A stretch of DNA of 64,000 nucleotides from an uncultured Verrucomicrobiota bacterium (GTDB lineage: Bacteria; Verrucomicrobiota; Kiritimatiellia; CAIVKH01). Shown piece after piece: positions 8,258 through 16,095 of this stretch. The notes beneath the pieces are model-generated. The model was not told where the DNA came from. It ran no database searches and saw nothing but the letters and a program-made list of their open reading frames with translations. The position numbers and the translations under genes were made by a program. Every line of letters starts with the position of its first letter. The stretch's first letter is position 1. The stretch spans positions 3,844 to 67,843 of the forward strand of contig CALKUH010000017.1 in NCBI GenBank assembly GCA_937996795.1. The letters are read 5' to 3'.

Positions 8258-9157
8258 TCAGATCACCAGTTTCCCGCCCGTGATGCGCTCGAAGGCTTCA
8301 ATGTATTTGGCGCTGGTCCGGGCGGCCACTTCGTCGGGCAGGGCCGGTGCGGGCGGCTGCTTGTTCCAGTCGAGGGTCTCGAGATAGTCCCGCACGAACT
8401 GTTTGTCGAAGGAGGGCGGGGAGGCGCCGGGTTGATAGGCGTCGGCGGGCCAGTAGCGCGAACTGTCCGGCGTGAGCGCCTCGTCGAGCCAGATCAGGCG
8501 GTCGCCGACAAGGCCGAACTCGAATTTCGTGTCGGCGAGGATCAAGCCGCGGGTGCGCGCGTGCTCGGCCGCTTTCCCGTAGAGACGCAGCGTGATTTCG
8601 CGCAACTCCGTGGCCCGCGCGAGGCCGAAGCGCGCAACGACGTCCTCAAACGTAATGTTTTCATCGTGGCCGGATTCGGCTTTGTGCGCGGGGGTGAAGA
8701 CCGGTTCGTCGAGTTGATCCGCCATCCGGTACCCCTGGCGCAGCGGCATGCCCGCGAGTTCCTGCGTGCGCTGGTAATCCTTCCAGCCCGATCCGATCAG
8801 GTAACCGCGCGCCACGCACTCCACGGGGATGACCTGCGCCTTGCGCACCAGCATCGAGCGTCCGCGCAGCTGGTCGCGCCAGGGACGCAAGGCGGCGGGA
8901 TAGTCCGCCACGTCCGCGCTGACGACGTGGTTCTTGATCTCGCCGGACAGCCGCTGGAACCACCACGCGGAAAGCTGGTTCAACACATGGCCTTTCGCCG
9001 GGATGCCGGTCGGCAGGATGCAGTCAAAAGCGGAGATGCGGTCGGTGGCGACGAAGAGCAGGTGTTCGCCCGCATCAAAAACTTCGCGCACCTTGCCGCT
9101 GCGCACATGCGGGATGCCGGGCAGCTCGATGCGTGTGAGGACGGGGGGAGTGTGCAT
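8258..9157 (-). CDS. purC: Phosphoribosylaminoimidazole-succinocarboxamide synthase
   Basis: 299 residues, the yeast/plant-type long SAICAR synthetase size. GKVREVFDAGEHLLFVATDR at the N-terminus, VVSADVADYP, and VRKAQVIPVECVARGYLIGS are family motifs. Late motifs include TKFEFG and LIWLDEALTPDSSRYW. It condenses CAIR and aspartate with ATP in purine synthesis. The ATG at 9157 fits the family; upstream codons belong to the end of the pepA gene. It is spaced 1-2 bases from both neighbours in a five-gene minus-strand operon. Confidence 0.96.
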   Translation of the reverse strand: MHTPPVLTRIELPGIPHVRSGKVREVFDAGEHLLFVATDRISAFDCILPTGIPAKGHVLNQLSAWWFQRLSGEIKNHVVSADVADYPAALRPWRDQLRGRSMLVRKAQVIPVECVARGYLIGSGWKDYQRTQELAGMPLRQGYRMADQLDEPVFTPAHKAESGHDENITFEDVVARFGLARATELREITLRLYGKAAEHARTRGLILADTKFEFGLVGDRLIWLDEALTPDSSRYWPADAYQPGASPPSFDKQFVRDYLETLDWNKQPPAPALPDEVAARTSAKYIEAFERITGGKLVI

Positions 9158-9158
9158 A

Positions 9159-10643
9159 TCAGGTTTTCGTGAAGTCGCCGGATTCAAGCCATTGCGCCAG
9201 CAGCGCCACGCCAAACAACGTCGCGCCCGCGGGGCCGTGCGCGGTTGCGCGTTCCTCCCACGCTGACGTGAGATCGATGTGCGCCCACGGGATGCGATCC
9301 GGCACGAAGACGCGGAGGAAAGCCGCGCCGACGATGGTGCCCGCCGAGCCGTCGCCGATGTTCTTGAGGTCGGCGAACGGGGTTTGGAGGAGCTTGTTGT
9401 ATTCGGGGAACAGCGGCAGCGGCCACACGCGGTCGCCGCTGGCCAGGCCCGCGTCGATCAAGGTCTTTTGCAGTGCGTCGTTGTTGCCGAGCAGCGCGGA
9501 GGCGTGGCGTCCCAGCGCGACGTTCGCGGCGCCGGTGAGCGTGGCGAGGTCGATCATGCACCAGGGATCGAGGTCACGCGCGAGGTCCAGGGCGTCGGCG
9601 AGCACCAGGCGTCCCTCGGCATCCGTGTTCACGATCTCAATGGTTTTGCCGTTCCGGCTGCGGACGACATCGCCCGGCCGGGTTGCGCCGCCACCCGGCA
9701 TGTTTTCCGCGACGGCGAGCATGCCGATCACGGTGCGCTCCGGGTCCAGCGCGGACGCGACGGCGCCCATGAAGCCGAGGACCGCCATGCCGCCGGACTT
9801 GTCGAATTTCATCCACTCCATGCTCTTGCCCGGCTTGAGCGAAATGCCGCCGGTGTCGAACGTGATGGTCTTGCCGATGACGACAAGGGGTTTGAGCTTC
9901 GGGTTGCGTCCGCGGTGGGTGAGGGTGATCAGGCACGGTTCCTCGCGGCTGCCCTGGGCGACCGCGAGCAGGGCGCCGCATTTCCTCCGCGCGAGCGCGG
10001 CGCGTCCCCAAATCGTGCAACGCAAGCCATGCTTTTTCGCCCACGCGCGCGCAAATTGCGCGATCGCGCGCGGCGGCGCTTCGTTGCCGGGCCGGTTGGC
10101 GAGCGCGCGAACATCATTGATGGCCTGGCCGATTGCACTGCCCCGCGAGACGGCTTTCGCCACGACACGCGCGTCGGCGGCGCGCACGATGAAGCGCGCG
10201 TTCGCGGATGCGGGCGCGCTGCCGCGCTTGAGCACATAGCCGCCTTCCGTCAGGCCCGTCGCGAAGGCGCGCAGGTCCGCGGCCTTCAGCGTGTGGCGAT
10301 CCCGCCGGTCGAACCGCACGCCGATGGATTTCAGTCCCAACTGGCGCATTTGAACGGCGATGGCTCCGCCGAGCTTGCGCAAGAGGCCCGGCGCATAGTC
10401 CAGATGCGAACCACACCCCGCGAGCATCACGAGTTGCGAATCTCCCCCGGCCTCCAGGTGCAGACGTGAAAGCGCGAGCGGTGTGGCGTGGAAATTCGTC
10501 TGGCGTGCCCACGCGCGAATGCGTTTCCAGTCGGTGGGCGGAAGGGGAACCGGCGCCTCATCGTGATCGAGATCAGCGAGCCAGAGGGGCAGGACGATGG
10601 CATCCAGCCTGGCCGTTGCAGCGGTCGTGACCGAGATGCGCAT
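9159..10643 (-). CDS. pepA: Leucyl aminopeptidase (M17 family)
   Basis: 494 residues. The M17 signature NTDAEGRLVLADAL is present. KTITFDTGGISLKPGKSMEW and MKFDKSGG provide the remaining two-metal ligands and catalytic residues. This cytosolic enzyme removes N-terminal residues from peptides; E. coli PepA is also a Xer accessory factor, which is interesting because a xer gene lies two genes downstream in the same operon. The N-terminal domain is less conserved, as usual. Confidence 0.94.
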   Translation of the reverse strand: MRISVTTAATARLDAIVLPLWLADLDHDEAPVPLPPTDWKRIRAWARQTNFHATPLALSRLHLEAGGDSQLVMLAGCGSHLDYAPGLLRKLGGAIAVQMRQLGLKSIGVRFDRRDRHTLKAADLRAFATGLTEGGYVLKRGSAPASANARFIVRAADARVVAKAVSRGSAIGQAINDVRALANRPGNEAPPRAIAQFARAWAKKHGLRCTIWGRAALARRKCGALLAVAQGSREEPCLITLTHRGRNPKLKPLVVIGKTITFDTGGISLKPGKSMEWMKFDKSGGMAVLGFMGAVASALDPERTVIGMLAVAENMPGGGATRPGDVVRSRNGKTIEIVNTDAEGRLVLADALDLARDLDPWCMIDLATLTGAANVALGRHASALLGNNDALQKTLIDAGLASGDRVWPLPLFPEYNKLLQTPFADLKNIGDGSAGTIVGAAFLRVFVPDRIPWAHIDLTSAWEERATAHGPAGATLFGVALLAQWLESGDFTKT

Positions 10644-10646
10644 GGG

Positions 10647-10982
10647 TTAGCGGCAGCCTTCCGGAAGGCGCGCTTTGACGTCCGCAGGGGCGGCGGTTTC
10701 GTTGGCGTCGAATCCCGCCCCGGCGATCACAAATTCCACATTCTTGATCGCGAGCTTCAGGCCGTTGTAGGTCACGTCCAGCGTCCGCTGCTCGTAATTC
10801 GGACGCGATCCTTCGATGCCTTCCACATCGCGCAGCGCCTGCTGGATGACCGCATAACATTCCGGCGATTTCATCTGCGGCACGGACACGGTGATCGTGC
10901 GTTTGTCCTGCCTGAAGCAGGCGGTGCCGGAAAGGGCGATCCCCAACAGGGCGGCGGCCAGCGCGAAGCGTAATTGTATCAT
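10647..10982 (-). CDS. Small exported protein with degenerate HMA-like domain
   Basis: 111 residues from the ATG at 10982, which has AAGG about 10 bases upstream; the frame is open to 11027. A hydrophobic signal (FALAAALLGIALSGTAC) ends in a weak lipobox, so a lipoprotein is possible. The mature part (TITVSVPQMKSPECYAVIQQ, then VEGIEGSRPNYEQRTLDVTY) has the beta-alpha-beta rhythm of heavy-metal-associated domains. Only one of the two metal cysteines remains (MKSPEC in place of MxCxxC), so copper binding is doubtful. It is the first gene of the pepA-purC-xerD-rnc run, 3 bases ahead of pepA. Confidence 0.6.
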   Translation of the reverse strand: MIQLRFALAAALLGIALSGTACFRQDKRTITVSVPQMKSPECYAVIQQALRDVEGIEGSRPNYEQRTLDVTYNGLKLAIKNVEFVIAGAGFDANETAAPADVKARLPEGCR

Positions 10983-11139
10983 GAGTCGTACCTTGCGTGA
11001 GAGCGGTCGTTCCGGAATGCGCGACACCGTATGATTTTGCTCATTTTACGTCAACGTTTGGCGCAGCCCGTTGTCTGAATCATCGACACTATTTTCGCCG
11101 GTGCGTTTGAAATATCCGGCGGATGGATTAGGTTGATGC

Positions 11140-11207
11140 GAGAGGGCGTTGGCACGTTCTACACTGGGGCATCTCACCCCGACCTCCTTGGCGTGCCGCG
11201 CCCTCTC
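11140..11207. other. Long stem-loop between the TPR fusion gene and the HMA-like gene
   Basis: GAGAGGGCGTTGGCACG at 11140-11156 pairs with CGTGCCGCGCCCTCTC at 11192-11207. A nested GGGG/CCCC hairpin lies near 11166-11180. It lies just downstream of the minus-strand TPR fusion gene and may act as its terminator or protect its 3' end. No T-run follows on the minus strand, so simple intrinsic termination is not assured. The rest of 10983-11230 shows nothing else I can name. Confidence 0.4.
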
Positions 11208-11230
11208 CCTTTTATGCGGCGCGCCACGTT

Positions 11231-13261
11231 TCAAGGCGGGGGCGGCGCCGGTTCGGCGTCCTCGCCGAGCAACTCAAGCGCCGCGGCGGCCCGCGCCGCG
11301 ATATCCGGGGCGGTGACGGCGTACGCCGCCGCGATCTGGCGCCACTCCTGACGCGCTTCATCGCGGCGACCCTGTGCGTGCAGCGTCACCGCCAGGTTAT
11401 GGCGCGCCCGCGCTTGCAGGACATCCGGCCCCGACTGGCGCCGGTAATGTGATTCCGCCTCCGCGAGGCGATCCATGCGGAAGAGGATGTTTCCCATGTC
11501 GAGGTAGGCAGACGGCGTGGGCTGGCCGCTTTCGATGATTTCACGCATCAGCGACTCCGCCGCCGCGTACTCTTTTTCCTCGTAGTAGCGCCGGGCCATG
11601 CCGGCCGAGGTTTCAAGGACCTGCGGGGTGAGCGTGGTCTTGCGGCAGGAGTGCAGCAGGATGCCGCCGTTCAGCGCGAGGAAGAGGGCGGCGAGCGATC
11701 CGAGGACGGCGGGGCGATGGCGGTCCATCCACAAGAGCAACGGCGAGATGATCCGCGTGTTGATCCGGTTCTCCGTCGGGACGGCGAGCAGGTGCACCAC
11801 CAGCGCGAGGTCCGCGGGCGCGGGGCGCGACGGCAGGTTTGTTTGCAGGGCTGATCGGATCGCAGCCGCCTCCGCCGTCGCTTTGCGGTCATCCAGCGCT
11901 TCCAGCAAAAGCAACTGGTGCAGAGGCCATACAGGCGGCGCTTCCACGTCATCCGCCCACGGCGCCCACGCCATGACGCCCTGGGCGCCCAGCAGTTGCT
12001 GGCGGTTCAGGAGGACGCCGATGAGCGATGCCGTTTCCTCGCGGGAAAGTTCCGCGCACACCAGCGGCATGACCGAGGTGATGGTGTGGCGGATGATGGG
12101 ACGCCCGTCGGTGAACCGTTCAGTGAACGCGCCCGTTTCGACGCTCCACAGGTCCGCGCGCATTCGCTCCAGCAGCGCGGTGCGCCACCGCAACAGCGCG
12201 CTGACATCCACGCTGCGCACGGCGACTTCCTGGGACAAGGCTTCCAGATCGCTGATTTCCCGGATGAGCAGGGCGGGCAGGTCGGCGGCCACGAGGGCCG
12301 GCTCGAAAAGCTCTGGCGCAATCGCCGCCTCGGGCGCGGGCCAGAGCACCTGACCCGTCCGGTCGGGATCCATCGCGCCGGCGAGCGCCGTGAGATACTC
12401 ACGGAGACGCGGCACCGCGAAATCGAACCAGTCGCGCTCCGGTCGCATCCGCCAGATGTGGCGGAAGACGCGCGTGAGCAGCGGCGTGGCGAGCGGCGTC
12501 TCGCTTGGCGCGCCGTGTTCGTTGAAGTGGGCGGGAATCGAGCCGTCCGTTCCCTGCGCGGCGAGCGCCGTGTCGAGGAGCGCGCGCGCGATGTCTGGAC
12601 GAATCTCGCACCATGCGCGCGCCAACGCATACAGGTCGCGCACGCTGAAGCCGGGCGAACTGCCGTCCGGCGGGGTCCAGAGCAACTGGCCTGGGCGCCC
12701 GGTGGTCAGGCCGGCGGCGAGCGCCGCAACGGCCGCGGAAATCCGCGCCTGGTCTTCCGGCTGCACGGTGGCCTGGCGCTGCGCGAAAGGTTGATAGGGC
12801 GCCAGCGCTTCGCGGAGGCTCTCCATCGGATCGGGCGCGCGCGGGTCGGCGTCGGGCGCGAGCTGTAGATGGAAGTGGACGCGTCCGCCGTGCGTCCGTG
12901 TTTCGAGAGGAATGGGCGGCGTGTCTGAAGGATCGTCTGCATCGGGCGCATCGATCCGGCGCAACGCCGGCGCATGGGTGGCGTCCGCTTCACCGACCAG
13001 CAGGCCCGGGTGCGGGCATACGAGGCAGAAGGCGGGCTCGGGTCGCGATGGATCGCCTTCCTCCACCACGCCGTGCGGCGTCACCTGCACCGCGCCCGTG
13101 CATGGCCACACGAGTTCCCAGCCGCCGGCCACGGTCGCAAACCGCAGGCGCCCGGGCGTCGGGCCGAGGCGCACTTCGGCACGGATCGCCTGTTGCGGCT
13201 TCCACGGGGGCGACAGCGGCCATCCCGCCATCCACGGCGCGCTGGGGAAGAGGCGAATCAC
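11231..13261 (-). CDS. Membrane protein: alpha/alpha-barrel-like region, one TM helix, C-terminal TPRs
   Basis: About 676 residues if the GTG at 13261 is used; an ATG at 13324 is also possible but would overlap the divergent SH3 gene. The middle part has long paired helices with motifs such as LLWTPPDGSSPGFSVRDLYA, GTDGSIPAHFNEHGAP and ADLWSVETGAFTERF, resembling (alpha/alpha)6 glycosidase-type barrels. A single TM segment (AVLGSLAALFLALNGGILL) follows near residue 530. The end carries TPR-like units (YYEEKEYAAAESLMREIIES, AYLDMGNILFRMDRLAEAES) and a Pro-rich tail. Catalytic residues could not be assigned. Function unknown; the start is uncertain. Confidence 0.65.
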   Translation of the reverse strand: MIRLFPSAPWMAGWPLSPPWKPQQAIRAEVRLGPTPGRLRFATVAGGWELVWPCTGAVQVTPHGVVEEGDPSRPEPAFCLVCPHPGLLVGEADATHAPALRRIDAPDADDPSDTPPIPLETRTHGGRVHFHLQLAPDADPRAPDPMESLREALAPYQPFAQRQATVQPEDQARISAAVAALAAGLTTGRPGQLLWTPPDGSSPGFSVRDLYALARAWCEIRPDIARALLDTALAAQGTDGSIPAHFNEHGAPSETPLATPLLTRVFRHIWRMRPERDWFDFAVPRLREYLTALAGAMDPDRTGQVLWPAPEAAIAPELFEPALVAADLPALLIREISDLEALSQEVAVRSVDVSALLRWRTALLERMRADLWSVETGAFTERFTDGRPIIRHTITSVMPLVCAELSREETASLIGVLLNRQQLLGAQGVMAWAPWADDVEAPPVWPLHQLLLLEALDDRKATAEAAAIRSALQTNLPSRPAPADLALVVHLLAVPTENRINTRIISPLLLWMDRHRPAVLGSLAALFLALNGGILLHSCRKTTLTPQVLETSAGMARRYYEEKEYAAAESLMREIIESGQPTPSAYLDMGNILFRMDRLAEAESHYRRQSGPDVLQARARHNLAVTLHAQGRRDEARQEWRQIAAAYAVTAPDIAARAAAALELLGEDAEPAPPPP

Positions 13262-13322
13262 CGCGCAGGCACCCGTATGTTTTGGCTTCGCGACAAAATC
13301 ATTTCCGCATAGTATCGACCTC

Positions 13323-14207
13323 ATGAGCCAATGCAAAGCGACATGGTGGACGTTCTGTGTCACGGCCGCCGCGTGCGCCCTCGCCGGGGCGTCGCATGCG
13401 GAGGAGCTGGTGGCGCGTGTAAAAAGCGATCGCGTGAACGTGCGCGCGCGCGCGGACATGGCGGCGGAGGTGGTCACGCAGGTGATGGCCGACGAGCGCC
13501 TCGCCGTCGTGAGCCTGCAAAATGACTGGGTCGAGATCGCGCCGCCCGACACGGTGGATGCCTGGGCGCACCGCGACTTCGTCAAGGACGGCGTCAGCAC
13601 GGTGAAGAACCTGAATTTGCGCGCCGGGCCGGGCATCAACTATTCGATCATCGGCCGCCTCGAACGCGGCGCGTCGGTGCCGGTGCGCGGGCAATTCGGC
13701 GAGTGGCTGAAAATCGCACCCACCAACGTGACTCTCTGGGTCAGCCGCGAATTTGTGGAACTGGTGACGCCGCTCATGGGTTCCGTGCCCGCGACGCCCG
13801 CCGTGCCCGTCGGCCCCGCGCCGCTGCCTATGCCGGAACCGGAGCCCCTGCCGGGCGCCGCGCCGTTGCCGACGCCTGTTCCCGCTCCGGCGCCGATTGT
13901 TCAGGCTCCGGCCGCCGTGGGCCCCCCGTCCGATTTGCGGTTGGTGCCGCTGGAGGGGCAGGGACGCCTCGTGAAGCGGGAAGGGGAACTCAAGCCCGCG
14001 CCTTTCCTGTTCGGACGCCCGAGTTCGTTCCGCCTCGTCCGCAAGGAGGGCGTCCAACTGGTGACCGTCTGCTACGTGCGCGGCAATTCCGCGCAGCTCC
14101 AATCGCTCCTCAACGAGTCGTTGATCGTGCACGGCCGCGAATACTGGGTGCAGGGCGTCAAGCAGCCCGTCATCGTGCTGGAGCGCATTGAACGCCGCGT
14201 CCCCTGA
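13323..14207 (+). CDS. Secreted protein with two bacterial SH3 domains
   Basis: 294 residues. A signal peptide (TAAACALAGASHA, cleavage near residue 26) is followed by two SH3b modules. The first is VKSDRVNVRARADMAAEVVT with WVEIAPP; the second is VKNLNLRAGPGINYSIIGRL with EWLKIAPTN. A Pro-rich linker of about 60 residues then leads to a 95-residue C-terminal domain I do not recognise. SH3b domains of this type usually bind peptidoglycan or other envelope partners, so a periplasmic cell-wall role is likely. The ATG at 13323 is chosen for the signal peptide; upstream codons are antisense to the divergent TPR gene. Confidence 0.85.
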   Translation: MSQCKATWWTFCVTAAACALAGASHAEELVARVKSDRVNVRARADMAAEVVTQVMADERLAVVSLQNDWVEIAPPDTVDAWAHRDFVKDGVSTVKNLNLRAGPGINYSIIGRLERGASVPVRGQFGEWLKIAPTNVTLWVSREFVELVTPLMGSVPATPAVPVGPAPLPMPEPEPLPGAAPLPTPVPAPAPIVQAPAAVGPPSDLRLVPLEGQGRLVKREGELKPAPFLFGRPSSFRLVRKEGVQLVTVCYVRGNSAQLQSLLNESLIVHGREYWVQGVKQPVIVLERIERRVP

Positions 14208-15213
14208 TCCCGGGTTCGGTTCCGCCCGACCGCCCGCCGTGCGATGGGGCGTGCTCGGTCCCGGCGGCATCGCACACAAGTTCGCCGAGGTGCTGCGCGG
14301 ATGCCCGGGCGGACAGCTTGCAGCCGTCGCCAGCCGTGACCGCGCGCGTGCCGCTGCCTTCGCGCGCGTACACGGCGTCCCGCATGTGTGCGACGGATAT
14401 TCCGCGCTTCTCGACCGCGCGCGCATCGACGCGGTGTACATCGCCACCCCGCATCACGCGCACGCCGAGTGGGCGCAGCATGCGCTGGACCGCGGCATCG
14501 CGGTGTTGTGCGAGAAGCCGATCACCGTGAACGCCGCCCAGGCGGAGTCCCTGGTGCGGACCTCGCGCGCGAACCGCACGTTGTTAATGGAAGCCTTGTG
14601 GACACGCCATCTGCCCGCCGTGCGAACGGCGCGCGCATGGCTGGCGGAGGGCCGCATCGGCGCCCCGCGTTTCATACAGGCGCATTTCGGCGTTCGCTTG
14701 CGCGGAGCGAAACCCGAAGGCCGCATGTTGAACCCGCAGCTTGCGGGCGGGTGCCTGCTCGACCTCGGCGTCTATCTCATTTCCATCGCGGACTACGTTG
14801 CCGGCGCGTTGCCTGAAGGTTTGCGGGCCGACGCGCTGATCGGACCGACCGGCGTGGATGAACATGTCATCGTGCAGGCCCGCTATCCGAACACCTGCTT
14901 CCTGCACGCCTGCTGTTCCTTCCGCGCGGATACGCACAACGCGTTCGTCCTGCACGGGGACGCGGGGAAGATCACGCTGGAACCCAGTTTCTGGAACTGC
15001 ACCTCGGTGAAACTGCAGACTGACGAAACGGAAGGAGGCGAGGTGCATCCGCATCGCATCAACGGATTCGAATATCAGATCGATGCGTTCCATGCCGCCT
15101 TCGCCGCCGGTGAGATCGAGGCGTCCGTCATCCCGCACGAGGCGAGTGTGCGCGTGATGCGCACGCTGGACGAAATCCGCCGCCAGATCGGCCTGCGCTA
15201 TCCGTGCGAGTAG
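14188..15213 (+). CDS. Gfo/Idh/MocA-family NAD(P)-dependent oxidoreductase
   Basis: 341 residues from the TTG at 14188, which overlaps the preceding gene by 20 bases; a GTG at 14239 would start right at the Rossmann fold and is a fair alternative. VRWGVLGPGGIAHKFAEVL is the nucleotide-binding motif and CEKPITVNAAQAESL carries the family's EKP lysine. LLDLGVYLISIADYV fits the C-terminal substrate domain, near the dihydrodiol dehydrogenase subgroup. It likely oxidises a sugar or cyclic polyol; the neighbouring sulfatase and esterase suggest carbohydrate breakdown. Confidence 0.85.
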   Translation: MNAASPDPGFGSARPPAVRWGVLGPGGIAHKFAEVLRGCPGGQLAAVASRDRARAAAFARVHGVPHVCDGYSALLDRARIDAVYIATPHHAHAEWAQHALDRGIAVLCEKPITVNAAQAESLVRTSRANRTLLMEALWTRHLPAVRTARAWLAEGRIGAPRFIQAHFGVRLRGAKPEGRMLNPQLAGGCLLDLGVYLISIADYVAGALPEGLRADALIGPTGVDEHVIVQARYPNTCFLHACCSFRADTHNAFVLHGDAGKITLEPSFWNCTSVKLQTDETEGGEVHPHRINGFEYQIDAFHAAFAAGEIEASVIPHEASVRVMRTLDEIRRQIGLRYPCE

Positions 15214-15220
15214 GCCCGCC

Positions 15221-16057
15221 TCAACGCGCCGGGGCGAGGTAGCCGAGCGAGACGAGGAATCGGTCCATTTCCATCAGCGTCTTCTCGAAATACACGCGAT
15301 TCGAGACATTGAAGAATCCGTGCTTCTGGCCCGGATAGAGGTGCAGGTCGCACCGACGTCCGTGTTGCTCCATCGCGCGTTTGAACCGTTCCGCCGTGGC
15401 GACCGGCACCTCTTCATCCTCCGTGCCGAGGAAGAGCACCGTCGGCGGCGTGTCGGGTCCGATGTGCTCGATGGGCGAAAACGCCCGCCAGTACGCGCGC
15501 ACGCGGTCGTGTCCGTATCCGCCGGGCCCGTTGTCAATGACCGGATTGAACAGGACCAGCGCCTCGGGCCGGCAGGAGACCGAACGGTCGTCGGACGGAT
15601 CGTCAAAGTCCCGCAGCATCGCCGTGGCCGCCGCCAGATGCCCGCCCGCTGACGCGCCCGCCGCAATCAACCGCGCGGGATCGACACCCAGTTCGCGCGC
15701 GTGCGACCGAACCCATCGCATCGCCGACTTGGCATCCATCACCGATTCACGCGGCGAGGTGCCGTGCGTGTTTTTGACGCGATAGTCCGCGACAAACACG
15801 ACCAATCCGCGATCGGCGAAGTGGCGCGCATGCGAATAGAACTGCGTCGGCGTCCCCATCATCCAGCCGCCGCCAAAAAAGAACACCACGGCGGGTCGTT
15901 GATCCGAGTCTTGATGCCCGTTCGGGAGAAATACATGCAGATCGAGCTGGAGATTCCCGATCGATTTGTACGGAACCAGACGATCCGGCGCGGGTGCGCC
16001 TTGGGAGTCAGCGACGGTCAAACTGGTCATAAGTGCGATGAGTCCAAGTAATTTCAT
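15221..16057 (-). CDS. Secreted alpha/beta-hydrolase (acetyl-esterase type)
   Basis: 278 residues from the ATG at 16057. A signal peptide (LLGLIALMTSLTVADSQG) is followed by an alpha/beta-hydrolase domain. The oxyanion motif is FFFGGGWMMG, the nucleophile elbow is AAGASAGGHLAA, an acidic residue lies near GTEDEEVPV and the His is in GQKHGFF. This matches BD-FAE/esterase-lipase proteins that deacetylate polysaccharides or xenobiotic esters. It is divergent from the sulfatase with only 38 bases between start codons, suggesting joint control and a shared role on a sulfated, acetylated glycan (inference). Confidence 0.85.
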   Translation of the reverse strand: MKLLGLIALMTSLTVADSQGAPAPDRLVPYKSIGNLQLDLHVFLPNGHQDSDQRPAVVFFFGGGWMMGTPTQFYSHARHFADRGLVVFVADYRVKNTHGTSPRESVMDAKSAMRWVRSHARELGVDPARLIAAGASAGGHLAAATAMLRDFDDPSDDRSVSCRPEALVLFNPVIDNGPGGYGHDRVRAYWRAFSPIEHIGPDTPPTVLFLGTEDEEVPVATAERFKRAMEQHGRRCDLHLYPGQKHGFFNVSNRVYFEKTLMEMDRFLVSLGYLAPAR

Positions 16058-16095
16058 TATTGAAGATCGCATTTCAGAGAAAGCAATATATTGAA

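Noticed and set aside
11046..11234. Possible 62-codon gene in the 11-kb gap
   Set aside because: No ribosome binding site or hydrophobic pattern, and it reads through the long stem-loop.
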